From assembly GCA_009782475.1 (NCBI GenBank), contig WRIZ01000015.1, forward strand, positions 1 through 47,476: 47,476 nt of DNA, in the 5' to 3' direction. Under the pieces are notes generated by a model. It saw nothing but the letters and a program-made list of their open reading frames with translations. It was not told the DNA's origin and did not search any database. The DNA is from Oscillospiraceae bacterium. Its GTDB lineage: Bacteria > Bacillota > Clostridia > Oscillospirales > UBA929. Position numbers and translations under genes: made by a program. The stretch's first letter is position 1, and each line of letters begins with the position of its first letter. This document shows, one piece after another, positions 32,686 to 41,900 of this stretch.

Positions 32686-32697
32686 ACGAATGGCGTA

Positions 32698-34737
32698 TCA
32701 TTGATCCCAAAGCCTCACCATGGTCTGTATGCTCTGCTCACGGGTAAACTCGCCCTGCGGGTCAAAGAGGGTGCTTGTTATGCCGCTCATGATGCGGGGA
32801 CTGGCTCCCCGCATTTTTTTGATAGAATCCACCGCATAGGAGCCTTCCAAATCCGTAAAGGCAATCTCCCCTTCGGGAAGGGGTTTGCCCAAGCCCCGCT
32901 CGGCTGTTCTCGCCAGGATGATGGCCGCTTGCTGGCGTTCAATATTATTATCGGGGCTGAAAAGGGGTTCGCCCGCCGCGTTCGACCCTGTTCCGGTGAC
33001 GATCCGAAGCCCGCCGATTTTACGGATGTTAACGTCCCCGCCGTCGTCGGCAAAGATGGCGCGTTCGGTGATCTCTTCGCCTGTTATCTCCTCAATCAGC
33101 GTGACGGCGAGGGCGCAGAACTCGCCGCGGGTGATGGCTTGGTCGTAGTCGTTTTGCAGGGAAACGGGAATGAGGCCGTAGCCGTAGGCGGTATTGATGA
33201 CGTCAACCGCCCACGGAGAGGCTGTATTGAGATTGGGAGCCGTAACCGGCATGGACGGAGCCGCAACAGTGACGGCCTTGATGTTGATGTTGCCGTCGGT
33301 AATGTGTTCCCAGTAATTCGTGCCGTTATTTGAAATATAGCTGACATTCCGCGTAATGGTATGATTTACGCCGTACCCGAGGTTTGTCGAGCACATCGGG
33401 ACTTCCGCGGTGCCTTGCCGCACGGTATATTCCACAACCACCGCAAACCGGCTCCCGGCTGCCCCCAAAAGGACGGCTTCGTCCAGTTTCAGCGTGTACC
33501 AGCCGGGATAGGTGATGTCTTCAAAGGCGGCGGGTGAAAGTTTGCTTGTGTTCATCGAGCTTGTTCCGATATATTCGGGGATGATATAAACGTTTACCAG
33601 GGTATTGGCGTCTTGAATAAAGATTTTAACCTCTTCAAGCCACTCGCCGCCGGTTCCGGCGGTGAAGACATTGGCTCCGAAGACGGTGGTATCGCCTACC
33701 CAACGCCTGGAATAACCGGCGTATCCAAGCGGGTCGTATTCATATAAAACGGCGTCCGGGTCATATCGTTTTACGCCGTCAACCACCCACGGGGAAAGCG
33801 GCGCGTTGGTATCCTCATAAGAGATCCAAAAGTTCCCGCCGTCTCCCCAATCGCCGCCCCAGCTGTTCTGCGCCAGCCATGCCCCGTTGCCGGACGGGCG
33901 GCGGGAGGAATTGAAGCGCTCTCTCGGGAAATTGTCGTCCCATCCGATCAAAGTGACCGAGTGGTCGATCTCCAACGTCCCGTAATAGTCTGTCGACGCC
34001 CGGTTGTTGTAAAACGCACTTGTTTGGGCGTTGTAGTAAGCTGTGCTGCCATTGCTTTGGGAAACGGCGTTGCCGTCCCAAAACATATTGCAGGAAACCG
34101 CGCCGTATTGCATGATGGCTTCTTTTAGTTTCTCCCGGGAAATATCGCTCTTCTTTTCTCCGCCGAGGTAGAGAATGTTTTGAACGGTATAATCGGGCTG
34201 GGCGTTGCGGGCGACCGACAGAGAGCGGGAATTGGGTATATTGTCATACACATAATTTCCATAGGGGTCTTTCCCCTCATTCACCGCGCCGTGCAGTTGG
34301 CCGCGCATCAGATAGGCGGCTATCATGTGGCGGTGGCCGCCGCCTTCCGGCTCGCGGACAAACCCGTGCGAGGTGTTGCCGTTGCGATCGCTGGTGGCAT
34401 ACGCCATATGCAGGGGCGAGAACAAAGGCTGCGAAGCCGTTCCGTTTTTCAATAGACTTGCCTCTATGATGGACGTCGCCGAAAACGCCCAGCAAAGACC
34501 GTTCGGCCCCTGATCCCGCGCGGGCGTGATGCTGGTGCTTTGATACTCCGCCGGCAAAACGGCGGATCGCGTGACGCCGAAGGCGGCTGGCTGGGGAGAC
34601 GGATATGTAAGCAAAAACGGTTCGGGCAAGCTCCCCCTGACCGGGGCGGGTGCCTCCGCCGCAGCCGGGGCACCGTAGAGCGGCAGCACAAAACTCAATG
34701 CCAGGAGCAGCGATAAACCCTTACGCCATATTTTCAT
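32698..34737 (-). CDS. SLH-anchored papain-like (C1A) cysteine protease
   Basis: This is a 679-residue secreted protein with a signal peptide to about residue 28. The papain domain covers residues about 60-310: Gln76 and Cys82 in DQGPNGLCWAF, His in LEIDHSVTLIGWDD, Asn in NSWGGDWGDGG. A lectin-like beta domain follows (to about 500), and S-layer homology repeats from about 515 (SPWAVDVINTAYGYGLIP, TREQSIQTMVRLW) attach it to cell-wall polymer. It probably digests or processes surface and host proteins. It has its own promoter (34768-34796). A terminator-like hairpin on the opposite strand lies in the last SLH repeat (32792-32820). Confidence 0.9.
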   Translation of the reverse strand: MKIWRKGLSLLLALSFVLPLYGAPAAAEAPAPVRGSLPEPFLLTYPSPQPAAFGVTRSAVLPAEYQSTSITPARDQGPNGLCWAFSATSIIEASLLKNGTASQPLFSPLHMAYATSDRNGNTSHGFVREPEGGGHRHMIAAYLMRGQLHGAVNEGKDPYGNYVYDNIPNSRSLSVARNAQPDYTVQNILYLGGEKKSDISREKLKEAIMQYGAVSCNMFWDGNAVSQSNGSTAYYNAQTSAFYNNRASTDYYGTLEIDHSVTLIGWDDNFPRERFNSSRRPSGNGAWLAQNSWGGDWGDGGNFWISYEDTNAPLSPWVVDGVKRYDPDAVLYEYDPLGYAGYSRRWVGDTTVFGANVFTAGTGGEWLEEVKIFIQDANTLVNVYIIPEYIGTSSMNTSKLSPAAFEDITYPGWYTLKLDEAVLLGAAGSRFAVVVEYTVRQGTAEVPMCSTNLGYGVNHTITRNVSYISNNGTNYWEHITDGNINIKAVTVAAPSMPVTAPNLNTASPWAVDVINTAYGYGLIPVSLQNDYDQAITRGEFCALAVTLIEEITGEEITERAIFADDGGDVNIRKIGGLRIVTGTGSNAAGEPLFSPDNNIERQQAAIILARTAERGLGKPLPEGEIAFTDLEGSYAVDSIKKMRGASPRIMSGITSTLFDPQGEFTREQSIQTMVRLWDQ
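32792..32820 (+). terminator. Antisense terminator-like hairpin inside the SLH protease gene
   Basis: A perfect 9-bp stem (ATGCGGGGA with TCCCCGCAT, loop CTGGC) is followed by seven T on the plus strand. The gene is on the minus strand, so this would stop antisense transcripts only. Confidence 0.45.
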
Positions 34738-34767
34738 AATCCCAGTCTCCTTCTATGTATTCGCTTT

Positions 34768-34796
34768 ATTGTACCTTATTTGAAAGAAATTGTCAA
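34768..34796 (-). promoter_or_regulatory. Sigma-A promoter of the SLH protease
   Basis: Minus strand: TTGACA (34791-34796), 17-bp spacer, TACAAT (34768-34773), near consensus. Confidence 0.8.
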
Positions 34797-34861
34797 TCAC
34801 TTGCGCCGTTCGCGCTTGACATGATATACTGAGCAAACCAAATGTTGGGAGGGCTATTATA

Positions 34862-35404
34862 ATGCCGTTTATCGAATGGGTTGAGGAGATGTGGGCCATC
34901 CCTTGGCTCCGCCGTCTGCTTTATTCTCTCAGCGTCTTTTTGATCGCGCTGATCGTCACATGGCCTGTGCGCGGTTTCATACGGAAGAGGATACACAAAC
35001 GCGCCGGGCAAAACCTCCGCGCCGACACCCTCAGCAAGCTGCTGATGAGCGTTGCCGGTTTTGTGGTTTGGTTTCTCGCCGCCGTGCAGATTTTGAAAGA
35101 AGGATTGGGCGTAGACGTCACCTCCATCCTCGCCGCCGCCGGGGTCTTAGGCGTAGCGGTCGGCTTCGGCGCGCAGTCTTTGGTCAAAGACGTTATCTCC
35201 GGCTTCTTCCTCCTGCTGGAAAACCAATTTTCCGTCGGCGAGAACGTCACCATCGACGGCTACACCGGAACCGTCGAGGAGCTGGGTCTGCGCTCAACGA
35301 GAATACGCGGCGAAGCGTCCGGCATCCTGATCGTCCCCAACGGTGCCATTTCCAAAGTCATCAACAACAGCCGGGGAACCCCTCCCCCGCCTCCCGAAGG
35401 CTAG
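34862..35404 (+). CDS. MscS-family mechanosensitive channel, shortened C-terminus
   Basis: This 180-residue protein has three membrane helices (about 18-38, 62-80, 88-112). The pore helix AAAGVLGVAVGFGAQSLVKDVISG is typical of MscS, followed by the start of the beta domain (FSVGENVTIDGYTGTVEELGLRSTRIR, LIVPNGAISKVINNSRG). It then ends in TPPPPPEG, where other MscS proteins continue for 80 or more residues. The last 30 nt resemble the edge of the REP-like repeat, so the gene may have been cut short by one. The truncated protein lacks the cytoplasmic vestibule; function is uncertain. Confidence 0.75.
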   Translation: MPFIEWVEEMWAIPWLRRLLYSLSVFLIALIVTWPVRGFIRKRIHKRAGQNLRADTLSKLLMSVAGFVVWFLAAVQILKEGLGVDVTSILAAAGVLGVAVGFGAQSLVKDVISGFFLLLENQFSVGENVTIDGYTGTVEELGLRSTRIRGEASGILIVPNGAISKVINNSRGTPPPPPEG

Positions 35405-35419
35405 TTTACATAACCCAAA

Positions 35420-35435
35420 TGTTTCACGTGAAACA
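35420..35435. promoter_or_regulatory. parS centromere-like site
   Basis: TGTTTCACGTGAAACA is a 16/16 match to the bacterial ParB-binding parS consensus and forms an 18-bp palindrome with its flanks. It lies in the gap between convergent genes. ParB loads here to organise and segregate the origin region; such sites cluster near oriC. Confidence 0.9.
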
Positions 35436-35454
35436 TCATTTTGCCAATGCAGGC

Positions 35455-35486
35455 AAAAATTCCCGCCTTATGGCGGGATTTTTTGG
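35455..35486. terminator. Bidirectional terminator between mscS-like gene and fhs
   Basis: TCCCGCC with GGCGGGA, loop TTAT, flanked by A run and T run (AAAAAT...ATTTTTT), usable from both convergent genes. Confidence 0.85.
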
Positions 35487-35516
35487 TTTACCTCATTCAT
35501 TTGTTGCGGTAACCGC

Positions 35517-37124
35517 TTAAAACAGCCCCGTTATCTTTCCGTTTTCGTCAATGCCGATGTTCTCATAGGCCGGGGTTTTCGGCAGACCCGGCATGGTCAT
35601 GATGTCCCCCGCTTTTGCCACTACAAACCCCGCGCCCGCGCTGACGCGCAGCTCCCCGATTTGGACGCGGAACCCTTTGGGGCTTCCGAGCTTCTTTGGG
35701 TCGTCGGAAAAGGAGGTTTGCGTCTTGGCGATGCAAACGGGCAGGTTGCCGTATCCCAGTTCTTCCAGCTTGATTGCCTGTTTTTCAGCCGCCGGGGAGA
35801 AATCGCATCCGTCCGCTCCGTAGATGTTCGTTGCGACGGCGTTGAGTTTCTCCAGCAAACCCAAGTCCGGCGGATAGACCGTTTTCAGTTCGGGCGGGTC
35901 GTCTTCCAGCAGCGGCAGCAGCTCTCTTGCCAACGCTTCCGCGCCCGCTCCGCCCCGCGAAAACCCCTCGTAAACGGCGCAGGGCGTCCTTGCCGAACGG
36001 CAGGCCGCCGCGACGGCTTCTAAGTCTTCGTCGGTATCTGTATGAAAACGGTTGAGCGCGACGACGGCGGGCAACCCATACCGTTCCCGCACGTTTTCAA
36101 TATGAGCCAGCAGGTTATCCGCCCCGCCGTGGTGTTTGAAGGCTCGCACCGTCGCTACGATAACGCAAACCGACGGGCGTAAGCCGCCCGCCCGGCACTT
36201 GATGTCGATGAATTTCTCGGCTCCTAAGTCTGCGCCGAATCCGGCTTCGGTCACGGCGACCTCGCCCAAGGCCAACGCCGTCCGCGTTGCGATCAGCGAA
36301 TTGCACCCATGCGCGATGTTGGCGAAAGGGCCGCCGTGGATCAGCGCGGGTGTGCCTTCCAGCGTTTGCACAAGGTTGGGTTTCAGCGCGTCTTTGAGCA
36401 GCGCGGCCATCGCGCCCTCCACTTTCAGGTCGGCGCACCTGGCCGGGTCGCCTTTGCGGGTGTAACCGATCAGGATGTTCCCCAGCCGTTCTTTGCAATC
36501 GGCAATGTCGGCCGACATACACAAAACCGCCATGACTTCGCTGGCGGCGGTGATTTGAAACCCTTCTTCCCTCGGAACGCCGTTTGCCGTGCCGCCCAGT
36601 CCCGCGGTCAGCTGCCGCAAGGCACGGTCGTTCATATCCATGCAGCGTTGCCAAGTGATGCGGCGGGTGTCGATGCCCAACGGATTGCCTTGCTGCAAAT
36701 GGTTGTCGATGGCCGCCGAGAGCAGGTTGTTGGCCGCCGAAATGGCGTGAAGGTCTCCGGTGAAGTGCAGATTGATGTCCTCCATCGGCACGACCTGGGC
36801 GTATCCGCCGCCGGCCGCGCCGCCTTTCATCCCGAAGACCGGCCCCAACGACGGTTCGCGCAGACAGAGGACGGCCTTTTTGCCCAAACGCCGCAGCCCG
36901 TCGGCCAGCCCGACGCTGACGGTGGTCTTTCCTTCGCCGTATTTGGTCGGCGACACCGCCGACACGAGAATGAGGCGGCCTTGCTTATTTGCCTTCGGCA
37001 GTTCGGTTATTTTCGCTTTATACCGGCCGTACGGTTCCCATTGATCCTCCGTTAAGCCCAACACGGCCGCAATCTCCGAAATGGGGCGCAGTTTCGCGTT
37101 TTGTGCGATGTCAATATCGGTCAT
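35517..37124 (-). CDS. fhs: Formate--tetrahydrofolate ligase
   Basis: It makes 10-formyl-THF from formate, THF and ATP. The 535-residue protein carries the P-loop [39 protein letters not shown], and [13 protein letters not shown], all hallmark segments. It is slightly shorter than the usual 550-560. It overlaps folD by 4 nt (ATGA), so the two successive one-carbon enzymes are coupled. Presence fits purine synthesis or acetogenic one-carbon flow; other Wood-Ljungdahl genes are not in the window. Confidence 0.95.
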   Translation of the reverse strand: MTDIDIAQNAKLRPISEIAAVLGLTEDQWEPYGRYKAKITELPKANKQGRLILVSAVSPTKYGEGKTTVSVGLADGLRRLGKKAVLCLREPSLGPVFGMKGGAAGGGYAQVVPMEDINLHFTGDLHAISAANNLLSAAIDNHLQQGNPLGIDTRRITWQRCMDMNDRALRQLTAGLGGTANGVPREEGFQITAASEVMAVLCMSADIADCKERLGNILIGYTRKGDPARCADLKVEGAMAALLKDALKPNLVQTLEGTPALIHGGPFANIAHGCNSLIATRTALALGEVAVTEAGFGADLGAEKFIDIKCRAGGLRPSVCVIVATVRAFKHHGGADNLLAHIENVRERYGLPAVVALNRFHTDTDEDLEAVAAACRSARTPCAVYEGFSRGGAGAEALARELLPLLEDDPPELKTVYPPDLGLLEKLNAVATNIYGADGCDFSPAAEKQAIKLEELGYGNLPVCIAKTQTSFSDDPKKLGSPKGFRVQIGELRVSAGAGFVVAKAGDIMTMPGLPKTPAYENIGIDENGKITGLF

Positions 37125-37969
37125 ACCGTCTCCTCCACCGCCGCCGTGATGGTGTTTTTCATCAATATGGCGCGCGTCATCGGCCCAACGCCGCCCGGCA
37201 CCGGGGTTATGTAGGAAGCGAGAGGTTCAACCGAAGCAATGTCGGCGTCGCCCGCCAGCTTGCCGTCCGGCTTTTTGCAAATGCCCACGTCAATGACGAC
37301 AACACCCGGCTTGACCATCTCCCCGGTGATCAGCCCCAATTTCCCGACAGCGGTGATTAAAATGTCGGCGGTGCGGGTGAAAATCGTTAAGTCGGGGGTG
37401 CGGCTGTGGCAGACGGTGATGGTGGCGTCTCTTTGGAGCATCAGCTGCGCCATCGGCTTGCCGACGATATGGGTGCGGTTGATGATGACGCAGTGCTTGC
37501 CTTTGAGTTCGATTTTATAATGATCCAGCAGAGCCATGATCCCCGCCGGTGTCCCCGGCAGGAAATTGGGTCGGTCGTGGGTGATCAGCCCGGCGTTCTC
37601 CGGGTGGAGCGAATCAACGTCTTTGACCGGATCGATGGCGCACCGAACGGTAAACTCGTCGATGCCCTTGGGATACGGGTGCTGTAAAAGAATGCCGTGA
37701 ACCGATTCGTCGGCATTGAGCCGCGCGATCTGCACCATCAGCTCGTCCTGTGACGTATCGGCGGGCAATTTGACCATCACGCCTTCGATGCCGCACTCTT
37801 CGCAGTCTTTTATTTTATTCCGCACATAGACGGCCGAAGCGGGGTCGTCGCCCGCCAAAATGACCGCCAGCTTGGGCACGATCCCTTTTGCCCGAAGCTG
37901 TTGCGCGTGCGCCAAAACCTCACTCTTGACTTCCTTCGCCAGTGCTTTCCCGTCCATCAGAATCGCCAT
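37121..37969 (-). CDS. folD: Methylenetetrahydrofolate dehydrogenase/cyclohydrolase
   Basis: This 282-residue bifunctional enzyme interconverts methylene-, methenyl- and 10-formyl-THF. Catalytic signatures are [17 protein letters not shown] (Tyr and Lys), LLQHPYP and [11 protein letters not shown] (Asp), then [12 protein letters not shown] and [15 protein letters not shown] for the cofactor domain. ATG at 37969 has GGAGG 9 nt upstream; the ATG at 37978 sits on that site. It overlaps the end of lgt by 50 nt. Confidence 0.94.
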   Translation of the reverse strand: MAILMDGKALAKEVKSEVLAHAQQLRAKGIVPKLAVILAGDDPASAVYVRNKIKDCEECGIEGVMVKLPADTSQDELMVQIARLNADESVHGILLQHPYPKGIDEFTVRCAIDPVKDVDSLHPENAGLITHDRPNFLPGTPAGIMALLDHYKIELKGKHCVIINRTHIVGKPMAQLMLQRDATITVCHSRTPDLTIFTRTADILITAVGKLGLITGEMVKPGVVVIDVGICKKPDGKLAGDADIASVEPLASYITPVPGGVGPMTRAILMKNTITAAVEETV

Positions 37970-38930
37970 TCTCCGCATCCTCCTCTTCCGTGAACTCTTC
38001 TAAATCGTTGGGTTCCTCTTCTCCTGCAACGACGTCTTTAACTTCCGCTGTTTCGGTTTTTTCTGAGGAACCTTTTTTCTTTGTCTTCCGGTATGCCGCA
38101 TATTCATCGCGCGCCGCCGTCCATTCCAGCAGCGGCGGGTGCTTTTTGAAGAGGGTCATATAGAACAGCACCCCCAGCGCGGCGACGCAGGAAGCGATGG
38201 CCAATGCCTGCGAGACCATCCAGTCGCCCAGCATCAGGTTGTATTCGGTCGCCCGCATCCCTTCCATCAGGCCGCGACCCAAGCCGTACCAAGCGATATA
38301 GAGGGTGAACATCTGCCCGTTGTATTTGCGTTTTTTGAGAAATAGGAGCAATAAAACCAGCCCGATGGAGTTCCAAAGAGATTCATACAGAAAGAGAGGG
38401 TGTACCCCCAAATCGTTGTCGGCCATATGCCTTGTAACGGCCATGCGCCACGGCAGGTCGGTCTCCCGCCCGTACACCTCGCCGTTGACAAAGTTGCCCC
38501 AGCGTCCCACGGCCTGCCCGATCAGCAGCCCGATCGCCCCGATGTCGAGCATGGCTCCGACGTTGATGCGCCGCACCCAGCAAAAGAGGGCGGCCGCCGT
38601 CACCGCGCCGATGATGGAGCCGTAAATGGCCATCCCGCCCGTCCAGGTATAGAGGATGCTGAACGGTTCGTCGCGGAACTCCGACCAGTTAAACGCCACA
38701 TAGTACAGCCGCGCGCCGATGATGCCCGCCGGGGTGGCGAAGAAGAGCATATCGAGAATTTCATCCTGTTTCAGCCCAAACTCCTTGACCCTTCGTAAAC
38801 AGACGATCACGGCCAGCAAAAAGCCCGCCGCCAAGATAAGCCCGTACCAAGTCAGGGCAAAGCTGTCGGTGAAGCGGATGATGGCCGGGTTCTGCTCAAA
38901 CAGAAAACCGATGCCGGGAAAACCGATCAT
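37920..38930 (-). CDS. lgt: Prolipoprotein diacylglyceryl transferase with acidic tail
   Basis: It transfers diacylglycerol from phosphatidylglycerol to the lipobox Cys of preprolipoproteins, including the lipoproteins in this window. The 336-residue protein has seven membrane helices, the segment TWTGGMAIYGS, and the signature GQAVGRWGNFVNGE. After the last helix (near residue 265) comes a tail of about 70 residues, Lys-rich and then strongly acidic ([19 protein letters not shown]), not present in typical Lgt. Its last codons overlap folD. ATG at 38930 follows GGGAGGG at 9 nt. Confidence 0.92.
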   Translation of the reverse strand: MIGFPGIGFLFEQNPAIIRFTDSFALTWYGLILAAGFLLAVIVCLRRVKEFGLKQDEILDMLFFATPAGIIGARLYYVAFNWSEFRDEPFSILYTWTGGMAIYGSIIGAVTAAALFCWVRRINVGAMLDIGAIGLLIGQAVGRWGNFVNGEVYGRETDLPWRMAVTRHMADNDLGVHPLFLYESLWNSIGLVLLLLFLKKRKYNGQMFTLYIAWYGLGRGLMEGMRATEYNLMLGDWMVSQALAIASCVAALGVLFYMTLFKKHPPLLEWTAARDEYAAYRKTKKKGSSEKTETAEVKDVVAGEEEPNDLEEFTEEEDAENGDSDGRESTGEGSQE

Positions 38931-38965
38931 TGCTGCAATCCCTCCCATTTGTGTTGATCACAGCA

Positions 38966-41900
38966 TTATACAACGGCAAACGGGATGGTGTCAAGTTCTG
39001 CTTCTTTGGTTTCCAGCGCGTCGCACAGCACCCGGTAAAACCATGCCGCCGCCCCGGTGTATTGGCTCCAGCCGCCCCTGCCCAAATGGGCTTGATGCCC
39101 ATAAACATCGGCCGCGAGGACGTGCGGCTCTGCTTTATAGATCGCGTTGTCGTGATTTTCCGGCATCAGCATGTCTAAAAGTTCAAGACATGTTTTCCAA
39201 TCGCCCGTTTTCAAAAACGCCATGGCCAGCCAAACCGCCGCGTGGGTATACTGCCCCCCGTTTTCCCGCACGCCCGGCACATACCCTTTGATATACCCCG
39301 GGTCTTTGCTCCCCCGCCCCGAGAAGGGCGGCGCGAACAGCTTGATCATGCCGGCTTCTTTGTCCGCGAGGTTTTTAACCGCGCTGTTCAATGCCGTTTT
39401 CACTTTGTCTTTTGGAACACGTTCCCCAAACAACGCCGAAAAACTCTGCGCGATCGAGTCGATCCTGCACTCCGCGTCGTCTTTGGAACCAAGTGTTGAC
39501 CCGTCGTCGTAATATCCGCGCAAAAACCACTCCCCATCCCAAGCCGCCGCCGCCGCCGCGATCAAGTCTCCAGCCCAACTTTGGAGCCGTTCCGCGTTTT
39601 TCATATCCGCCAAACTTTTACACATCTGTGCATAACGCTCGGCGGTGTGCGCCGCGAACCAGGTCAGCCAAACGCTCTCTCCCCGCCCTTTATGCCCCAC
39701 GAGGTTCATGCCGTCGTTCCAGTCGCCCGCCCCGATCAGCAAAAGGCCGTGCTCTCCCGCGCCGCGCTCCATCACTTTTTCAAAAGCGCGAAGGCAATGC
39801 TCGTACACACTTTCCTTTCGCTCCGTCACCGCCGCGCTCTCATACCGGTCGTCGCTCCCCTCCTCCAGCGGTGCCGAGGATAGATAGGGGGTTTTGATGA
39901 ACAGGATGGAGGTATCCCCGGTTTGCCCGACATATTCCGAAACGGTATACGGCAGCCAAAGCAGGTCGTCCGAGCAGCGTGTCCGCACGCCTTTGTCTGA
40001 AACCCCCGCCTCACGTTTGGCCGGATGCCACCAGTGCATCACGTCCCCTTCCTCATACTGACGGGAACAAGCCCGCAGAATCTGCGTTTTTGCGAGGCGC
40101 GGCTGTGTCTTCAACACCGCGCAGACGTCTTGGAGCTGGTCGCGGAACCCGTAAGCCCCGCCGCACTGATACTGTGAAGCGCGCGCGTATAGCCGGGTGG
40201 CAATGATTTGATACAGTGCCCAGCCGTTTCCGTAGTGGTCAAGCGCGGGGCTTCCGCTTTCGAGCTGTTTTTGACAAACCGTCTTTTCCCATTTTTGACA
40301 AGTTCGTTGCAGGGCTTCTTCTGCGGTGTCCCAACGGGTCAATTCTTTCAATAGCCCGATCCCCGGTTTATTCCGTGACGCGCCCATGACAAGCACAGCC
40401 CGCCCTTGCGCTTCAAAGCTCAGAGCTAGGTTTCCCGCTCCCGGCGGCGCGTGTGTGAATCCTTCCGAGGCCGTAATGACAAATGTTTGCGGGGCGTAGG
40501 CGGTATTGAACGGGTTTTCGATCCACACGGCACCGTCCTCCCCTGTTTGAACGGTACACATCCGCCCGTCGCCCGGCATCACGCCCAGTATGGGGGTTGT
40601 TTGCAGGGTGACGGTGAATGTCTCTTCGGCCTCAATCATCGTTACCAGCGCGCTGCGGTCGGGCGGCACAAACTGCACCGTTTTAACCGTTACCTCCCCG
40701 ATTTGCTTCTCCCACCGGGCAAAACCGAACCCATACGTCACACCGCAAGGATAGCCGTCTTCGGCGGCGAACAGGCTGACGCCGTCCAGCGTTATTTTGG
40801 TTCCTCCGTCTATGGCGAGCGGATCGTTGCTCCACGGCGTGTATTTGTTCTCACGGGCGTTTTGAAAGGCGATATACCCCGCACCTGTTTCGGTCACGAG
40901 GGCGGAGAAGTTTTGGTTGGCCAGCGTATGGCTCCATGTCAGCGGCGGCAATTCGCCGTGGATGGTAAAACGGAAGGAGTTATCGCTCTCCCATCGGTAG
41001 ATAACGCGTTCTTTGCCTCCCTCTGGAGGGAGGTACCGCGAAGCGGCGAAGGGAGACTCTTCCTCCGGCGGTTTGCTTTTCTCCTCCCGCCGCCTGTCGG
41101 CGGCACCCTCCTCTGAGAGGAGGGCTGGTGATTGTTCATATGGCACCGTTGCCGACGCAAACGCCCTCAACAGGGCTTCCTGTCCCGGCGCGAACGATTC
41201 AATGTCAACGGCGTGGACGCCTCCCTTGCGTCCGGCGGTGTGCTCGGCGCGGCAAGCCTTTAGGGTCTCCATCAGCAGTGTCCTTGCCGGGCGGCGGTAA
41301 TCCCCGCCGTCCCGGAGCAGGATGGCGAGATCGCAGGGGTAACCGCACAGCGACAGCCAGCGGTGCTGCCGCACCACCCGCGACACCCTTTCCCACTGGG
41401 CATTCTCCACCGCCACGGTCAGCAGCAGGGGCAAGTCGCCGGAAATGCCCACAGACCAAAGCCCGCCTTTTCCGATTGGCGGCGCACCGCCGCCGGGAAT
41501 GTCCGTGGCAGATTGTGCGGATTTTTCACTATACGCCCGCTCTCCGGGGAAAACCATGCGCGACAGCCATTCAAACGCCTCGCAGCGTTCCGACGGCGTT
41601 AAGCCAAGCGTTTGCGCCGTTTCATCCGGGATCGGCGAGCCGTCCGTCCGTTTCAGCGTACGCTTGGCCGCCGAAACGGCGTCGTTCGCCGTAGCCGCCG
41701 CCGCCATCGCAAACCGCAGCTCGATCTCCCCGCCCGGCGCGAGTTCTACAGGCGCGGCGGCATAAACGCATGGATCAATCGGAGGCACCGGCGAGCCGCC
41801 GGAGCCAATGTCCGTGATAGATTGTACAGATTCTATACCATGCGCCCGCTCTCGGGGGGAATCCCCCCGCCCAACAACCTTTTCCCGCAGGGTTTCATAA

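Noticed and set aside
34816-34832. TTGACA next to TATACT upstream of the mscS-like gene as a promoter
   Set aside because: The two boxes are only about 2-3 bp apart, which is impossible for one promoter; TTGCGC with an 18-bp spacer is possible but weak, so I do not list it.
41031-41039. GGTACCGCG resembling the T-box antiterminator core
   Set aside because: It lies inside the REP-like repeat in a coding region, with no specifier stem or downstream synthetase gene.
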